From positions 1 through 64,000 of the forward strand of contig JBCDBR010000007.1 of assembly GCA_039183205.1 (NCBI GenBank): a stretch of 64,000 nt of DNA, given 5' to 3'. This DNA comes from HKCCE3408 sp039183205 (GTDB lineage: Bacteria; Pseudomonadota; Alphaproteobacteria; Rhodobacterales; Rhodobacteraceae). The notes under the pieces are model-generated. The model made no database searches. It was not told the DNA's origin and saw only the letters and a list, made by a program, of their open reading frames with translations. A program made the position numbers and the translations under genes. Each line of letters starts with the position of its first letter. Position 1 is the first letter of the stretch. Shown one piece after another: positions 25,301 through 33,357 of the stretch.

Positions 25301-25701
25301 ATTTTCGCGACGTAATCTTGCAACAGTGGACCGGCGGGTTCGGGCTTTTTGTAGATCACCAGATCGTCGCGAAGGTCGTCGGGATAGTCGAACGGCCAAT
25401 GCTCGGCACTTTCCTCGACGAAAAAGTCAAACGGGTTGTAGACGGTCATATCCGCAACCAGATCGACCTCGATCTTAAACTCCCGCACCGGTTCGGGAAA
25501 AACGAACCGGGCTAGCCAATTGCCATAGGGGTCTTGCTGGTGGTTCACAAAATGATCGCCCGGCGCAACATTAAGGCTGTGGCTGATCACGCGCGTGCGG
25601 CCATGCGGGGCTGGGCGCAGGCGGATGATCTGCGGGCTCAGACTGACGGGTTTGTCGTATTTGTAATGCGTAAGATGGGTGATCCCCGCCGTAATCGCCA
25701 T
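22387..25701 (-). CDS. Giant transglutaminase-DUF2126 protein
   Basis: 1104 residues. The N-terminal transglutaminase module (about 1-300) keeps Cys180 (ARGSCRDSSW), His229 (DLHAWVEVYL) and Asp245 (GLDPTSG). The rest (about 310-1100) is DUF2126, recognised by MRLTMGGEPTFVSIDD, WYPGETLPRWTF, GTGGGNHVVVGG and RFEKMGHSAGQYWPTAEV; this part looks like a glutamate-cysteine-ligase-type enzyme. First gene of the three-gene cluster. It probably makes or trims a peptide tag; experimental knowledge is lacking. Confidence 0.92.
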   Translation of the reverse strand: MAITAGITHLTHYKYDKPVSLSPQIIRLRPAPHGRTRVISHSLNVAPGDHFVNHQQDPYGNWLARFVFPEPVREFKIEVDLVADMTVYNPFDFFVEESAEHWPFDYPDDLRDDLVIYKKPEPAGPLLQDYVAKIPRTRTRTVDFLVELNAQIERDIDYIVRLEPGVQLAEETLSLARGSCRDSSWLLVQILRHLGFAARFVSGYLIQLKPDLKALDGPSGTAHDFTDLHAWVEVYLPGAGWIGLDPTSGLLTGESHIPLAATPHFANAAPIAGGFSGPSDVQTGFEFDMTVTRLSEHPRITKPFSEAAWQDLDALGQEVDARMAAADMRLTMGGEPTFVSIDDFEAAEWNTDAVGPTKRGLADALIRRLQARFAPGGLLHYGQGKWYPGETLPRWTFALYWRRDGAPIWKDSARIAEEGDDTGAGPAEAEALLSGIAESLNVDPSFVKPAFEDPAEWLVKEASLPVNVSPANSELKDAEARARIARVFDRGLTEPAGFVLPIQRWQSKATAPQWLSEVWETRRGQLFLIPGDSPVGYRLPLETLPHIEPTAYPYIYPTDPTIERGPLPDMHAELAAERKQPAQSRLDATQAQDIRPQVLASDSDTVRTALAVEPRDGRLCLFMPPVERLEDYLLLLAAAEDSAARLGLNVHIEGYGPPGDPRINVIKVAPDPGVIEVNVHPAHDWDELKAITEAVYAEARATRLGADKFMIDGKHTGTGGGNHVVVGGATPGDSPFLRRPDLLRSLILYWLRHPSLSYLFSGTFIGPTSQAPRIDEARHDTLYELEIALSQIPNPGDGPSPTPWLVDRLLRNILIDVTGNTHRAEICIDKLFSPDGPTGRLGLVEFRGFEMPPDPRMSLAQQLLIRALLLRFWEAPLKGKPARWGTQLHDRFMLPHYVWEDFQDVLRDLADHGLPLDPDWFKAQAEFRFPFCGEASYGDVYLELRQALEPWHVLGERGAIGGTVRYTDSSVERMQVKLSAPDPARYLVACNRRSVPLSGGIGGVRFKAWQPADALHPVLPVNAPLTFDIFDTWSGRAIGGCTYHVAHPGGRNYDTFPVNGNEAEARRLARFEKMGHSAGQYWPTAEVSHPDFPHLLDLRRAPGL

Positions 25702-25783
25702 CAGCCAATCCCTTCCCCCATTTGCTGCGACGTTGGCACGGGGATCGCTGCGGGTCCATCGGATAACGGCGTTGACCGGCGCG

Positions 25784-26701
25784 CTAGCCTACCGCCGCCC
25801 ATTCCGCGCGCGCTGCCTCGGCGCTTTGGCGTACGATCTGGGCAATATCGTGGAATTGGCCGGCCAGCGGGCTTGAGGCGCGCCAGATCATGCCGATGGT
25901 GCGGGACGGACCGGGTGCGGGAAACCGCGCCACCGCAACCCGGGCGGAGCGTGTTTCGACCGGCAGGGCCATTTCCGGGATCAGCGTAACGCCAATTCCG
26001 GCACTGACCATTTGGACCAAAGTCGAAAGCGACGAGCCGTCCATCAGCTCTTTTGGCGCCGCACGTCCTGCGTTACAAAAACTCAAGGCCTGGTCGCGAA
26101 AGCAATGCCCTTCCTCAAGCAGCAAAAGCCGCATTTCGCGCAGTTTCTCTGGCGCCGGGACAGGCTGGGCGCCATCGGCTTCGGGCCGCACCAGCACAAA
26201 ATCCTCTTCAAAAAGCGGTGCTTCCGTCAGATTGGGTTCCCCGACGGGCAATGCGACGATGGCCGTGTCGAGCCGGCCCTCGCGCATCTCGTCGATCAGC
26301 GTACCGGTCAGCGTCTCACGCACGCGCAGGTCCAAAGCCAATCCGCTTCCCGTCAAGGCGGGCATGATGCGGGGCAGTAGATAGGGTGCTACGGTTGGAA
26401 TCACCCCGATGCGCAATCGCCCGACGAGACTTTGCCGCGCGGCGCGGGCAAGATCGCCAAGCTCATCGACGGCGCGCAGAATATCTCGTGCGCGCAGGGC
26501 GACATCCTCGCCAAAGCCCGTCAACTGCACCTTGCGGGCATTGCGTTCAAATACGGGGGCGCCCAAGGCCGCTTCTAGTTCCTTGATCTGCATCGATAAG
26601 GCCGGTTGCGAAATGGCACTGGCTTCGGCGGCGCGGCCGAAATGGCCGTAGCGAGCCAGCGCATCGACATAGCGCAATTGTTTGAGTGTCAGGTTGATCA
26701 T
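25784..26701 (-). CDS. oxyR: LysR-family hydrogen peroxide sensor OxyR
   Basis: 305 residues. N-terminal LysR winged helix (about 1-60, TLKQLRYVDALARYGHFGRAA), C-terminal effector domain. The redox pair is visible as Cys200 and Cys209 in EEGHCFRDQALSFCNAG, the same sequence context and nine-residue spacing as Cys199/Cys208 of E. coli OxyR. Peroxide forms a disulfide between them and activates transcription. It is divergent from katG with 103 bases between the start codons, the usual arrangement for a regulator and its target. Confidence 0.95.
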   Translation of the reverse strand: MINLTLKQLRYVDALARYGHFGRAAEASAISQPALSMQIKELEAALGAPVFERNARKVQLTGFGEDVALRARDILRAVDELGDLARAARQSLVGRLRIGVIPTVAPYLLPRIMPALTGSGLALDLRVRETLTGTLIDEMREGRLDTAIVALPVGEPNLTEAPLFEEDFVLVRPEADGAQPVPAPEKLREMRLLLLEEGHCFRDQALSFCNAGRAAPKELMDGSSLSTLVQMVSAGIGVTLIPEMALPVETRSARVAVARFPAPGPSRTIGMIWRASSPLAGQFHDIAQIVRQSAEAARAEWAAVG

Positions 26702-26804
26702 AAGCCCAACTTATCGCTTAGATCAGTAAATCCAACTTAAAACTATCAAAAGCCTTTGCTAGATTGGGCGGTGAAGCGACCCACATCGACATTCGGAGGA
26801 AGCC
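26702..26804. promoter_or_regulatory. oxyR-katG divergent promoter region
   Basis: 103 bases between the two start codons, AT-richer than the genes. The repeat CCAACTTA occurs at 26706-26713 and 26732-26739, 26 bases apart; read on the minus strand these give GATAGTT- and GATAAGTT-like elements that loosely recall OxyR half sites (ATAG). I cannot place promoter boxes with confidence. A clear GGAGGAA ribosome site precedes katG. Confidence 0.4.
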
Positions 26805-29021
26805 ATGGACGGGAACAATAAGATCGGCACGATGGGCAAATGCCCCGTCATGCACACGCGAAATTCCGTGCGATCAAACGGCGATTGGTGGCCCAATCAG
26901 CTCAACCTAAAGATTCTGCACCAAAACTCGCAGCTCTCCGATCCGATGGGGCCGAGTTTTGCTTACGCACAGGAATTCAAAAAGCTCGATCTGGCCGCGC
27001 TTAAGGCCGATCTAACCGCGCTGATGACCGACAGCCAAGCTTGGTGGCCCGCCGATTACGGCCATTACGGCCCCTTTTTCATCCGCATGGCATGGCATGC
27101 TGCCGGCACCTATCGCACGGGCGATGGCCGGGGCGGCGCCGGCACCGGCATGCAGCGGTTCGCGCCGCTAAATTCCTGGCCCGATAATGGGAACCTCGAC
27201 AAAGCCCGCCGGCTGTTATGGCCGATCAAACAGAAATACGGCAACCAGCTTTCTTGGGCCGATTTGTTCGTGCTGACCGGGAACGTGGCGATCGCGTCGA
27301 TGGGCGGGCCGATATTTGGCTTTGGCGGCGGCCGCGCCGATACCTGGGAGCCCGAAGAAGACATCTATTGGGGGGCTGAGGCGGAATGGCTGGCAACTTC
27401 CGACAAGCCCGGCAGCCGCTATACCGGAGAGCGGGAGCTTGAGGCCCCGCTCGCGGCCGTGCAAATGGGTCTCATCTACGTCAATCCGCAAGGTCCCGAT
27501 GCCAATCCTGACCCGCTGCTGTCGGCCCGGGACATCCGAGAGACCTTCGCGCGCATGGCAATGAACGACGAAGAAACCGTGGCACTTACAGCCGGCGGGC
27601 ATACCTTTGGCAAGGCCCATGGCGCCGGTGCCGAAGACCATGTCGGCAGCGAGCCGGAAGGCGCGGCCTTACAGGAAATGGGCCTTGGCTGGAAATCGAG
27701 CTACGCCTCCGGGGTCGGCGTGGATGCCATAACTTCTGGGATTGAGGGGCCTTGGACAGCCAACCCGACGCAATGGGACAACGGCTATTTCGATGTCCTA
27801 TTCGGCTATGAGTGGGAATTGACCAAAAGCCCTGCGGGCGCCTGGCAATGGATACCACAGGGCGGTCAGGGCGCGCCGGAGGCGCCGCAAGTCGATGGGT
27901 CCGGCCAAAGTGTTCCGCTGATGATGACCACGGCAGATATGGCGATGCGGATGGATCCGGATTACGAGAAGATCTCGCGCCATTACCATGAAAACCCTGA
28001 TGTATTCGCCGATGCATTCGCCCGGGCATGGTTCAAGTTAACCCATCGCGATATGGGCCCGAAGGTGCGCTATCTGGGGGCTGATGTGCCGCAAGAGGAT
28101 TTGATCTGGCAAGACCCCGTGCCCGCTGTCGATTACACCCCAATTGATGCCGCGGACACGGCAAGCCTCAAAGCACAAATCCTCAATAGCGGTCTGTCGG
28201 TCAGTGATGTGGTCAAAACGGCCTGGGCGTCGGCATCCAGTTTCCGCGGCTCGGACAAGCGCGGCGGGGCCAACGGCGCCCGCATTCGCCTTGCCCCCAT
28301 GAAGGATTGGGAGGTCAACGAACCGGCTGCGCTGGCGCGGGTACTGGACACGCTTAGCAGCATCCAAACTGCCTTTAACGATGCCAGGTCCGACACGACG
28401 CGGGTCTCGCTTGCCGATCTTATCGTGCTTGCCGGCGGTGTCGGGGTTGAGACCGCGGCAAAAGCGGCAGGTCACGACATCACCGTGCCCTTTACGCCGG
28501 GGCGGACCGACGCGACCGAGGCACAAACTGATGCCGAGAGCTTTGCCGTTTTGGAGCCCATCGCCGATGGCTTCCGCAACTACCAAAAGCTCGACTTCGC
28601 TGTTTCTGGCGAAGAAATGTTGGTCGATAAGGCGCAGCTTTTGACCCTAACGGCACCGGAGATGACGGTTCTGCTCGGCGGCCTGCGGGTTTTGGGCGCC
28701 AATGTCGCGGGCGCGGCGCATGGGGTCCTGACAGATACGCCCGGCGTGTTGACCAACGACTTCTTTGTCAATCTTCTCGATATGAGCACAAGCTGGGCGC
28801 CGACCTCGTCCGACGAGGTGGAATTCGAAGGGCGCGACCGGGCGACCGGGGACCTGCGTTGGACCGCAACGCGGGTCGATTTGGTCTTTGGCTCAAACTC
28901 GCAATTGCGGGCCTTGTCCGAGGTTTACGCCCAAAACGATGCCGCAGAAAAGTTCGTGACGGACTTTGTCGCGGCGTGGGTCAAGGTCATGGAAGCCGAT
29001 CGCTTCGATCTGGCGGCCTGA
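26805..29021 (+). CDS. katG: Catalase-peroxidase KatG
   Basis: 738 residues, full length. Distal haem pocket Arg94, Trp97 and His98 in FFIRMAWHAAGTYR; the cross-linked Trp-Tyr-Met adduct residues are Trp97, Tyr225 (MGLIYVNPQGP) and Met251 (RMAMNDEET); proximal haem ligand His266 in TAGGHTFGKAHGAG. The second, non-haem half follows. It removes hydrogen peroxide in the cytoplasm. Starts at ATG 26805 after CGGAGGAAGCC. Expected to be OxyR-activated. A strong hairpin terminator follows 21 bases after the stop. Confidence 0.98.
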   Translation: MDGNNKIGTMGKCPVMHTRNSVRSNGDWWPNQLNLKILHQNSQLSDPMGPSFAYAQEFKKLDLAALKADLTALMTDSQAWWPADYGHYGPFFIRMAWHAAGTYRTGDGRGGAGTGMQRFAPLNSWPDNGNLDKARRLLWPIKQKYGNQLSWADLFVLTGNVAIASMGGPIFGFGGGRADTWEPEEDIYWGAEAEWLATSDKPGSRYTGERELEAPLAAVQMGLIYVNPQGPDANPDPLLSARDIRETFARMAMNDEETVALTAGGHTFGKAHGAGAEDHVGSEPEGAALQEMGLGWKSSYASGVGVDAITSGIEGPWTANPTQWDNGYFDVLFGYEWELTKSPAGAWQWIPQGGQGAPEAPQVDGSGQSVPLMMTTADMAMRMDPDYEKISRHYHENPDVFADAFARAWFKLTHRDMGPKVRYLGADVPQEDLIWQDPVPAVDYTPIDAADTASLKAQILNSGLSVSDVVKTAWASASSFRGSDKRGGANGARIRLAPMKDWEVNEPAALARVLDTLSSIQTAFNDARSDTTRVSLADLIVLAGGVGVETAAKAAGHDITVPFTPGRTDATEAQTDAESFAVLEPIADGFRNYQKLDFAVSGEEMLVDKAQLLTLTAPEMTVLLGGLRVLGANVAGAAHGVLTDTPGVLTNDFFVNLLDMSTSWAPTSSDEVEFEGRDRATGDLRWTATRVDLVFGSNSQLRALSEVYAQNDAAEKFVTDFVAAWVKVMEADRFDLAA

Positions 29022-29041
29022 TCCGCTCTGCGATGGATCGA

Positions 29042-29071
29042 AAAAGGGGCGTCGCGCGAGGCGCCCCTTTT
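29042..29071 (+). terminator. Bidirectional rho-independent terminator between katG and dxr
   Basis: AAAAGGGGCG and CGCCCCTTTT form a perfect ten-base stem around a ten-base loop. T-runs exist in both directions, and the dxr stop codon begins two bases after it, so it can serve both convergent genes. Confidence 0.85.
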
Positions 29072-29072
29072 G

Positions 29073-30236
29073 TTATGCCGCAGCCATCCTTTTGGAGATT
29101 GCCGAACGCGCCAGCCTGCGCGCCTCGTGATCGGTGTGGCGGACGGCATCAAGCGACATCGGACCACCCAGATCGATCTGCGACAACACGATCTCGACAA
29201 TGGCGGCCATGTCCAAAAAGCCGATCTGGCCGTCGATGAAGGCATCAAGCGCCTGTTCCTTCGCCGCACAGAAGGCACACCCGGCCAAGCCGCCGGTTTC
29301 CATCACCGCGCGCGCAAGTCGAAGGGCGGGGTGGCGCAGCTCGTCGGGGTCTTGGAAGCTGAGTGTTCCGGCGGCCAGCAAATCGAGCCGCGCCACGGGC
29401 AAGTCTGCCCGTTCCGGCCAGTGCAATGCATAGCCGATTGCGTGGCGCATATCCGGTGGGCCGAGATGCGCCATCAATGCGCCATCGCGGAACCCAACCA
29501 GGGCATGCACCAAGGATTGCGGGTGGATCACGACCTCAAGTTGCGCCGCCGTGAAGCCAAAAAACTCTTTTGCTTCAATGACCTCCATGGCCTTGTTAAA
29601 TAGGCTTGCGCTGTCGATGGTGATCCGTTGGCCCATATCCCAATTGGGATGCGTTGCGGCCTCAGCCGCCGTCGCTTGGGCAAGCTTTTCAGTCGGCCAA
29701 TCCCGAAACGCACCGCCAGAGGCTGTAATCACGACGCGTTCGACCGTGTCGATATCCTCGCCCCTTAAGGCCTGAAAGATCGCGGAATGTTCACTGTCGA
29801 CCGGCAGGAGGGTGGCCTTGTGATCCCGCGCCGCTTGCATGACCATGGGGCCGGCACAGACCAGGCTTTCTTTGTTGGCCAAGGCAACCGTGTGGCCCTG
29901 TGACAGCGCGGCCAAACCGGGCTCAAGCCCGGCGGCGCCGACAATCGCCGACATCACCCAATCAGCTGGGCGTTCTGCGGCTTCGATGACGGCATCATGG
30001 CCCGCAGCGACGTCGATACCGGTGCCATGGAGCAATTCTCGAAGGTCGTCTAGTCTGTCCGGAAACGCCGTCACGGCCACGTTGGCATTTAACGATATTG
30101 CGTCGCGCGCCAACTGCTCGACATTGTGTCCGCCGGTCAGAGCGACCACGTCATAAACCTCCGGCGCGCCCGCGATCAGGTTGATCGTGCTTTGACCAAC
30201 CGACCCTGTCGCGCCAAGAAGTGTTACACGCCGCAT
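29073..30236 (-). CDS. dxr: 1-deoxy-D-xylulose 5-phosphate reductoisomerase Dxr
   Basis: 387 residues. N-terminal NADPH motif GATGSVGQST (8-17), LANKESLVCAG, LLPVDSEHSAIFQAL and TASGGAFRDWP are the classic Dxr signatures, including the metal ligands in the DSEHS and later E-x-x-E regions. It makes 2-C-methyl-D-erythritol 4-phosphate in the MEP isoprenoid pathway. It is a stand-alone gene here, away from the usual cdsA/rseP neighbours, with an ordinary ATG start at 30236. The 162 bases to the next, divergent gene hold no gene. Confidence 0.97.
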   Translation of the reverse strand: MRRVTLLGATGSVGQSTINLIAGAPEVYDVVALTGGHNVEQLARDAISLNANVAVTAFPDRLDDLRELLHGTGIDVAAGHDAVIEAAERPADWVMSAIVGAAGLEPGLAALSQGHTVALANKESLVCAGPMVMQAARDHKATLLPVDSEHSAIFQALRGEDIDTVERVVITASGGAFRDWPTEKLAQATAAEAATHPNWDMGQRITIDSASLFNKAMEVIEAKEFFGFTAAQLEVVIHPQSLVHALVGFRDGALMAHLGPPDMRHAIGYALHWPERADLPVARLDLLAAGTLSFQDPDELRHPALRLARAVMETGGLAGCAFCAAKEQALDAFIDGQIGFLDMAAIVEIVLSQIDLGGPMSLDAVRHTDHEARRLARSAISKRMAAA

Positions 30237-30398
30237 GTCAGCATGCCCTTACAGTCATAGCGACACGGTATCGGCGCGTCGGCGTGCTGGCAAGTCGTCC
30301 GATCACGGATAATTTTGCCGCTACGCCAGCAAATGTGATGAGGGAATTTCAAAAAATGCCGTTAACGTGAAGCTGTGAACATCAATAAGGGGGCGGCT

Positions 30399-30848
30399 AT
30401 GCGCCAAATGATCCTTGCTACAGCGGGCCTCGCTGCGCTGAGCGCATCTCCGGCATTTGCGACAGGCGAGCAACTGACAATCCGTGGCGAGTTTATCGAC
30501 ACCTGGTGCTATTTCTCCGGCGTGATGGGTGGTCCCGACGCCGTTCAGGGCTCTGCGCATCATACCTGTGCGCTGTGGTGCTCGGCCGGGGGCATCCCGG
30601 TTGGTATGTTGGCAGAAGACGGCACGGTTTACATGATCTTGTCGATCGAAGGCGACGGCCAAAATGCAGGCGGTGAAACGCAGTTGGCCTTGGCAAGTCA
30701 TGTGGTCACGGCCGATGTTACGCTCTACGAACGCGACGGGCTCAACTACATCACTATCGACGAGATCATCGAAGACGAGGGCATCGTCAATCTCAGCCAT
30801 GAATTTTATGGCGTTGTGCCCGGCTTCGCCATCCCCAACCCGAACTGA
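30399..30848 (+). CDS. Secreted cysteine-containing protein, unknown function
   Basis: 149 residues from ATG 30399 after AAGGGGG; a GTG eight codons upstream is less likely. A Sec signal peptide (cleavage near residue 21, SPAFA) is followed by a small beta-rich domain with Cys37 (DTWCYFSG) and HHTCALWC (His54, His55, Cys57, Cys61), a plausible metal or disulfide site. I do not recognise a named family, though proteins with this WCY...HHxCxxxC pattern occur near SCO copper proteins. It starts a three-gene group of exported proteins ending with a SCO homologue, so copper handling or oxidase assembly is a fair guess. Confidence 0.72.
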   Translation: MRQMILATAGLAALSASPAFATGEQLTIRGEFIDTWCYFSGVMGGPDAVQGSAHHTCALWCSAGGIPVGMLAEDGTVYMILSIEGDGQNAGGETQLALASHVVTADVTLYERDGLNYITIDEIIEDEGIVNLSHEFYGVVPGFAIPNPN

Positions 30849-30865
30849 TCACAGGAGCCAGCACT

Positions 30866-31432
30866 ATGATCCGGACTTCTCTGGCCCTCGTCCTTTTGGC
30901 CACACCGCTTGCCGCGCAGGACGCGGTCGATTTTTCCGCAAACAGTCAAGCCTCAAGCTGGAACCTCGCCTTTGAGGAGCCAGCGCGCTTTAACGCGACC
31001 GTCGTCGATGTCGGTTGCGAGGTTGCGGGCGACTGCGCCGATGAATGCGGCGATCACCGTCAGATGGCCCTGTTGCGGTCCGTCGATGGCGTCTTGATCT
31101 ATCCCAACAAGAATAATCAGCCCGCTTTCACCGGAGCTGCCGTCGATCTGCAACCCTATTGCGGGATGGAAATTGAGGTGGACGGCCTGATGATCGAAGA
31201 CGAATTCATCGGCGCCACAAATATTTACATGGTGCAGTGCATCCGCCTGCTCGACAGTGATGAGTGGATTTTCACCACAACTTTCACCGAGCAATGGGCC
31301 GCCAATAATCCTGATGCCGGTGGCTCTGGCCCGTGGTTCCGCCGCGATCCTGGCGTTTTGGCGCAAATCGACGAAAGCGGGTTCCTTGGGCTAGGCTTCA
31401 GCCATGAAGAAGCGTGGGAACTCACCAGATGA
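30866..31432 (+). CDS. Secreted cysteine-rich protein, unknown function
   Basis: 188 residues with a signal peptide (MIRTSLALVLLATPLAAQ). The mature part has Cys51, Cys57, Cys61, Cys99 and Cys125; CEVAGDCADECGDH is the densest cluster and, with His64, could bind metal. No recognised domain. GGAGCC lies upstream of the start. It is 17 bases after the previous secreted protein and overlaps the SCO gene by four bases (ATGA), so the three are surely co-transcribed. Confidence 0.7.
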   Translation: MIRTSLALVLLATPLAAQDAVDFSANSQASSWNLAFEEPARFNATVVDVGCEVAGDCADECGDHRQMALLRSVDGVLIYPNKNNQPAFTGAAVDLQPYCGMEIEVDGLMIEDEFIGATNIYMVQCIRLLDSDEWIFTTTFTEQWAANNPDAGGSGPWFRRDPGVLAQIDESGFLGLGFSHEEAWELTR

Positions 31433-31992
31433 TGGTGCGCGCTTTGGCGCTGGCCGCGGGCGCCGCCTTGGTCGCTCCGGCCGTGGCCCAAGAGGCTTTT
31501 GACGATCTAGGCGGCAGTTTCGCCCTGACGGATCAGACCGGTGCCATCCGTACCGAAACTGATCCCGAAGGCCACGCGCAATTGCTGTTCTTCGGCTATG
31601 CCAATTGCCAAGAGATCTGTTCGGCCGCACTGCCGCTTATGGGTGAGGTGGCCGATATTCTCGAAGCCGAAGGTACGCCTGTGACCCCGGTTATGGTGAC
31701 CGTCGATCCCGCACGCGACACGGTGGAGGACATCGGCCCGCCGCTCGAGGTGTTCCATAACGGTTTCATCGGCTTGACCGGTACAGAGGACGAATTGCAG
31801 GTCGCCTATGATGCCTTCGGGATCGAATTCGAAGAACTTTTCATCGATCCCTTCTACGGGCCGGTCTACGCCCATGGCAGCTTCATCTACCTGTTGGATG
31901 CCGAAGGCGGGGTTCTGACGATGCTGCCGCCGATCTTGGCGCCCGATCATATGGCCGAGATCATTGCGGCCAATATCGGCGAAACCAGCTAA
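31429..31992 (+). CDS. SCO1/SenC-family copper protein
   Basis: 187 residues from ATG 31429 (ATGA overlap); ATG 31432 is the alternative. Signal peptide to about residue 20, then a thioredoxin-like fold with the SCO copper ligands Cys60 and Cys64 (YANCQEICSAALP) and His149 (VYAHGSFIYLLD). TVDPARDTVE is also typical. SCO proteins deliver copper to, or reduce, the CuA site of cytochrome c oxidase or other copper enzymes in the periplasm. The motif is CQEIC rather than the usual CPDIC. A terminator follows. Confidence 0.88.
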   Translation: MMVRALALAAGAALVAPAVAQEAFDDLGGSFALTDQTGAIRTETDPEGHAQLLFFGYANCQEICSAALPLMGEVADILEAEGTPVTPVMVTVDPARDTVEDIGPPLEVFHNGFIGLTGTEDELQVAYDAFGIEFEELFIDPFYGPVYAHGSFIYLLDAEGGVLTMLPPILAPDHMAEIIAANIGETS

Positions 31993-32026
31993 GGGCTTGG
32001 AACGGCGATGAGTGCAGGGATTTAGG

Positions 32027-32050
32027 GGGCGCCCGTCTAGGCGCCCTTTT
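32027..32050 (+). terminator. Rho-independent terminator after the SCO operon
   Basis: GGGCGCC-CGTCTA-GGCGCCC is a perfect seven-base stem followed by TTTTCCTT. The convergent oxidase gene stops three bases later. Confidence 0.8.
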
Positions 32051-32052
32051 CC

Positions 32053-33357
32053 TTAACCCAGCACACTGAAACTCGATTCCGCATTGACCTGGCGTGTGCG
32101 CGAATAAAACCCGACATCAATCACCTCTTGCGTGTAGGGCAGGGTGAATTGCAGCGGATCGGCATCGTGATCCCCGCCATCGATGCAATAGCCGATCAGG
32201 GCCGCCATCATCTTGCCGGCAATCGGCGCGTTCTTGAATTGATTGCCGCTCGATCCGCAGGCCATGAAATACCCGTTGAGGCTTGAGGCATCATAGATCG
32301 GGATCCAATCGGTCGAGGCATCGTAAAGATCGACAACACCCTTCATCCGCGAAGGGATGCCGAGCGTCGGCACACGCTGCGCATAGCGCATCGCCTGGAC
32401 GCGCCATTGATCGGAAAAATCGCGATCATACGAGACATCATCGTCGGTCCAGACATGGGTATCGCAGGGCGGATCTTCGGACCCGATCAGAATGTGATTG
32501 CCCTTTTCGGGCCTGCAATAGCAGGCAATATCGCTGTCAGAGACGATCATGCCATCGCGCTCGAAATCGAAGCCTTCGGGTGCAGGCACATGGACAACCT
32601 CTTGTCGCAGCGGGCGGGTTTGGATGGTCATTTCCTCGACCACACCCGCCATCGCGTTGATCGCGGCAGAACCGGGGCCGGCCACATTGACCACAATCGG
32701 GGCGTGAATGTCGCGTCCGTCGGCCAACCGAACCCCCGTGACCGCGCCGTTATGCTGCAAAATGTCTGTGACCTCGACACCAAGCCACACCTCCGCGCGA
32801 TGGTGGGCAGCGGCTGCCGCGAGGTTTTGCGCCGACAGTGCCGGATCGGTCACGTAACCTGCCTTGGGCCAAAACACCCCGCCAGTCAGCGACCCGCCCG
32901 AGGGCGCCCCAAAGGCGGCATCCTCCGGACGTTTGGCCGGGGCGTAGCGTTCCATCGAATAGATCGGCAGACGGTCCTGGATATCTTGCGGGGACCATTC
33001 CTCGAACGGGCAGTTTAAGGCGCGCGAATACGCCATGTGCTTGTCCAGCATCCCATTGGCCTCGGTCTTCATCACCAAACAGCCGGTTTCAACAAACCGC
33101 GCCAATTCCGTGCCGCCGGGCAGGTCCAGATACTCCGCCCAATCGCGCCAATCGTGATAGCCTTCCCAGGCAAAGGCCGTGCCATCCCGCGTTGAATAAT
33201 GCATCCGAATGATCGCGCAAGAGCCTGCGGTCGACCCGTGCCCCACCTGCCGGTTGCGGTCGAGTTGGAGCACTTTGTGACCGGCTTTGGCCAGTTCGAA
33301 CGCGATGGCCGATCCGATGACGCCTGTGCCAATGATAATCGCGTCGGGGCTGGTCAT
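32053..33357 (-). CDS. FAD-dependent DAO-family amine oxidase/dehydrogenase
   Basis: 434 residues. The N-terminal dinucleotide fold IIIGTGVIGSAIAFELAKAG and the later VNVAGPGSAAI, with MACGSSGNQFKNAPIAGKMM near the C-terminus, place it in the DAO/sarcosine-oxidase-like family. It would oxidise a secondary or tertiary amine, probably removing a methyl group or deaminating the product of the demethylases encoded upstream. It is the last gene of the operon DMGDH-MttB-TetR-DAO and overlaps the TetR gene as ATGA. Substrate unknown. Confidence 0.82.
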   Translation of the reverse strand: MTSPDAIIIGTGVIGSAIAFELAKAGHKVLQLDRNRQVGHGSTAGSCAIIRMHYSTRDGTAFAWEGYHDWRDWAEYLDLPGGTELARFVETGCLVMKTEANGMLDKHMAYSRALNCPFEEWSPQDIQDRLPIYSMERYAPAKRPEDAAFGAPSGGSLTGGVFWPKAGYVTDPALSAQNLAAAAAHHRAEVWLGVEVTDILQHNGAVTGVRLADGRDIHAPIVVNVAGPGSAAINAMAGVVEEMTIQTRPLRQEVVHVPAPEGFDFERDGMIVSDSDIACYCRPEKGNHILIGSEDPPCDTHVWTDDDVSYDRDFSDQWRVQAMRYAQRVPTLGIPSRMKGVVDLYDASTDWIPIYDASSLNGYFMACGSSGNQFKNAPIAGKMMAALIGYCIDGGDHDADPLQFTLPYTQEVIDVGFYSRTRQVNAESSFSVLG

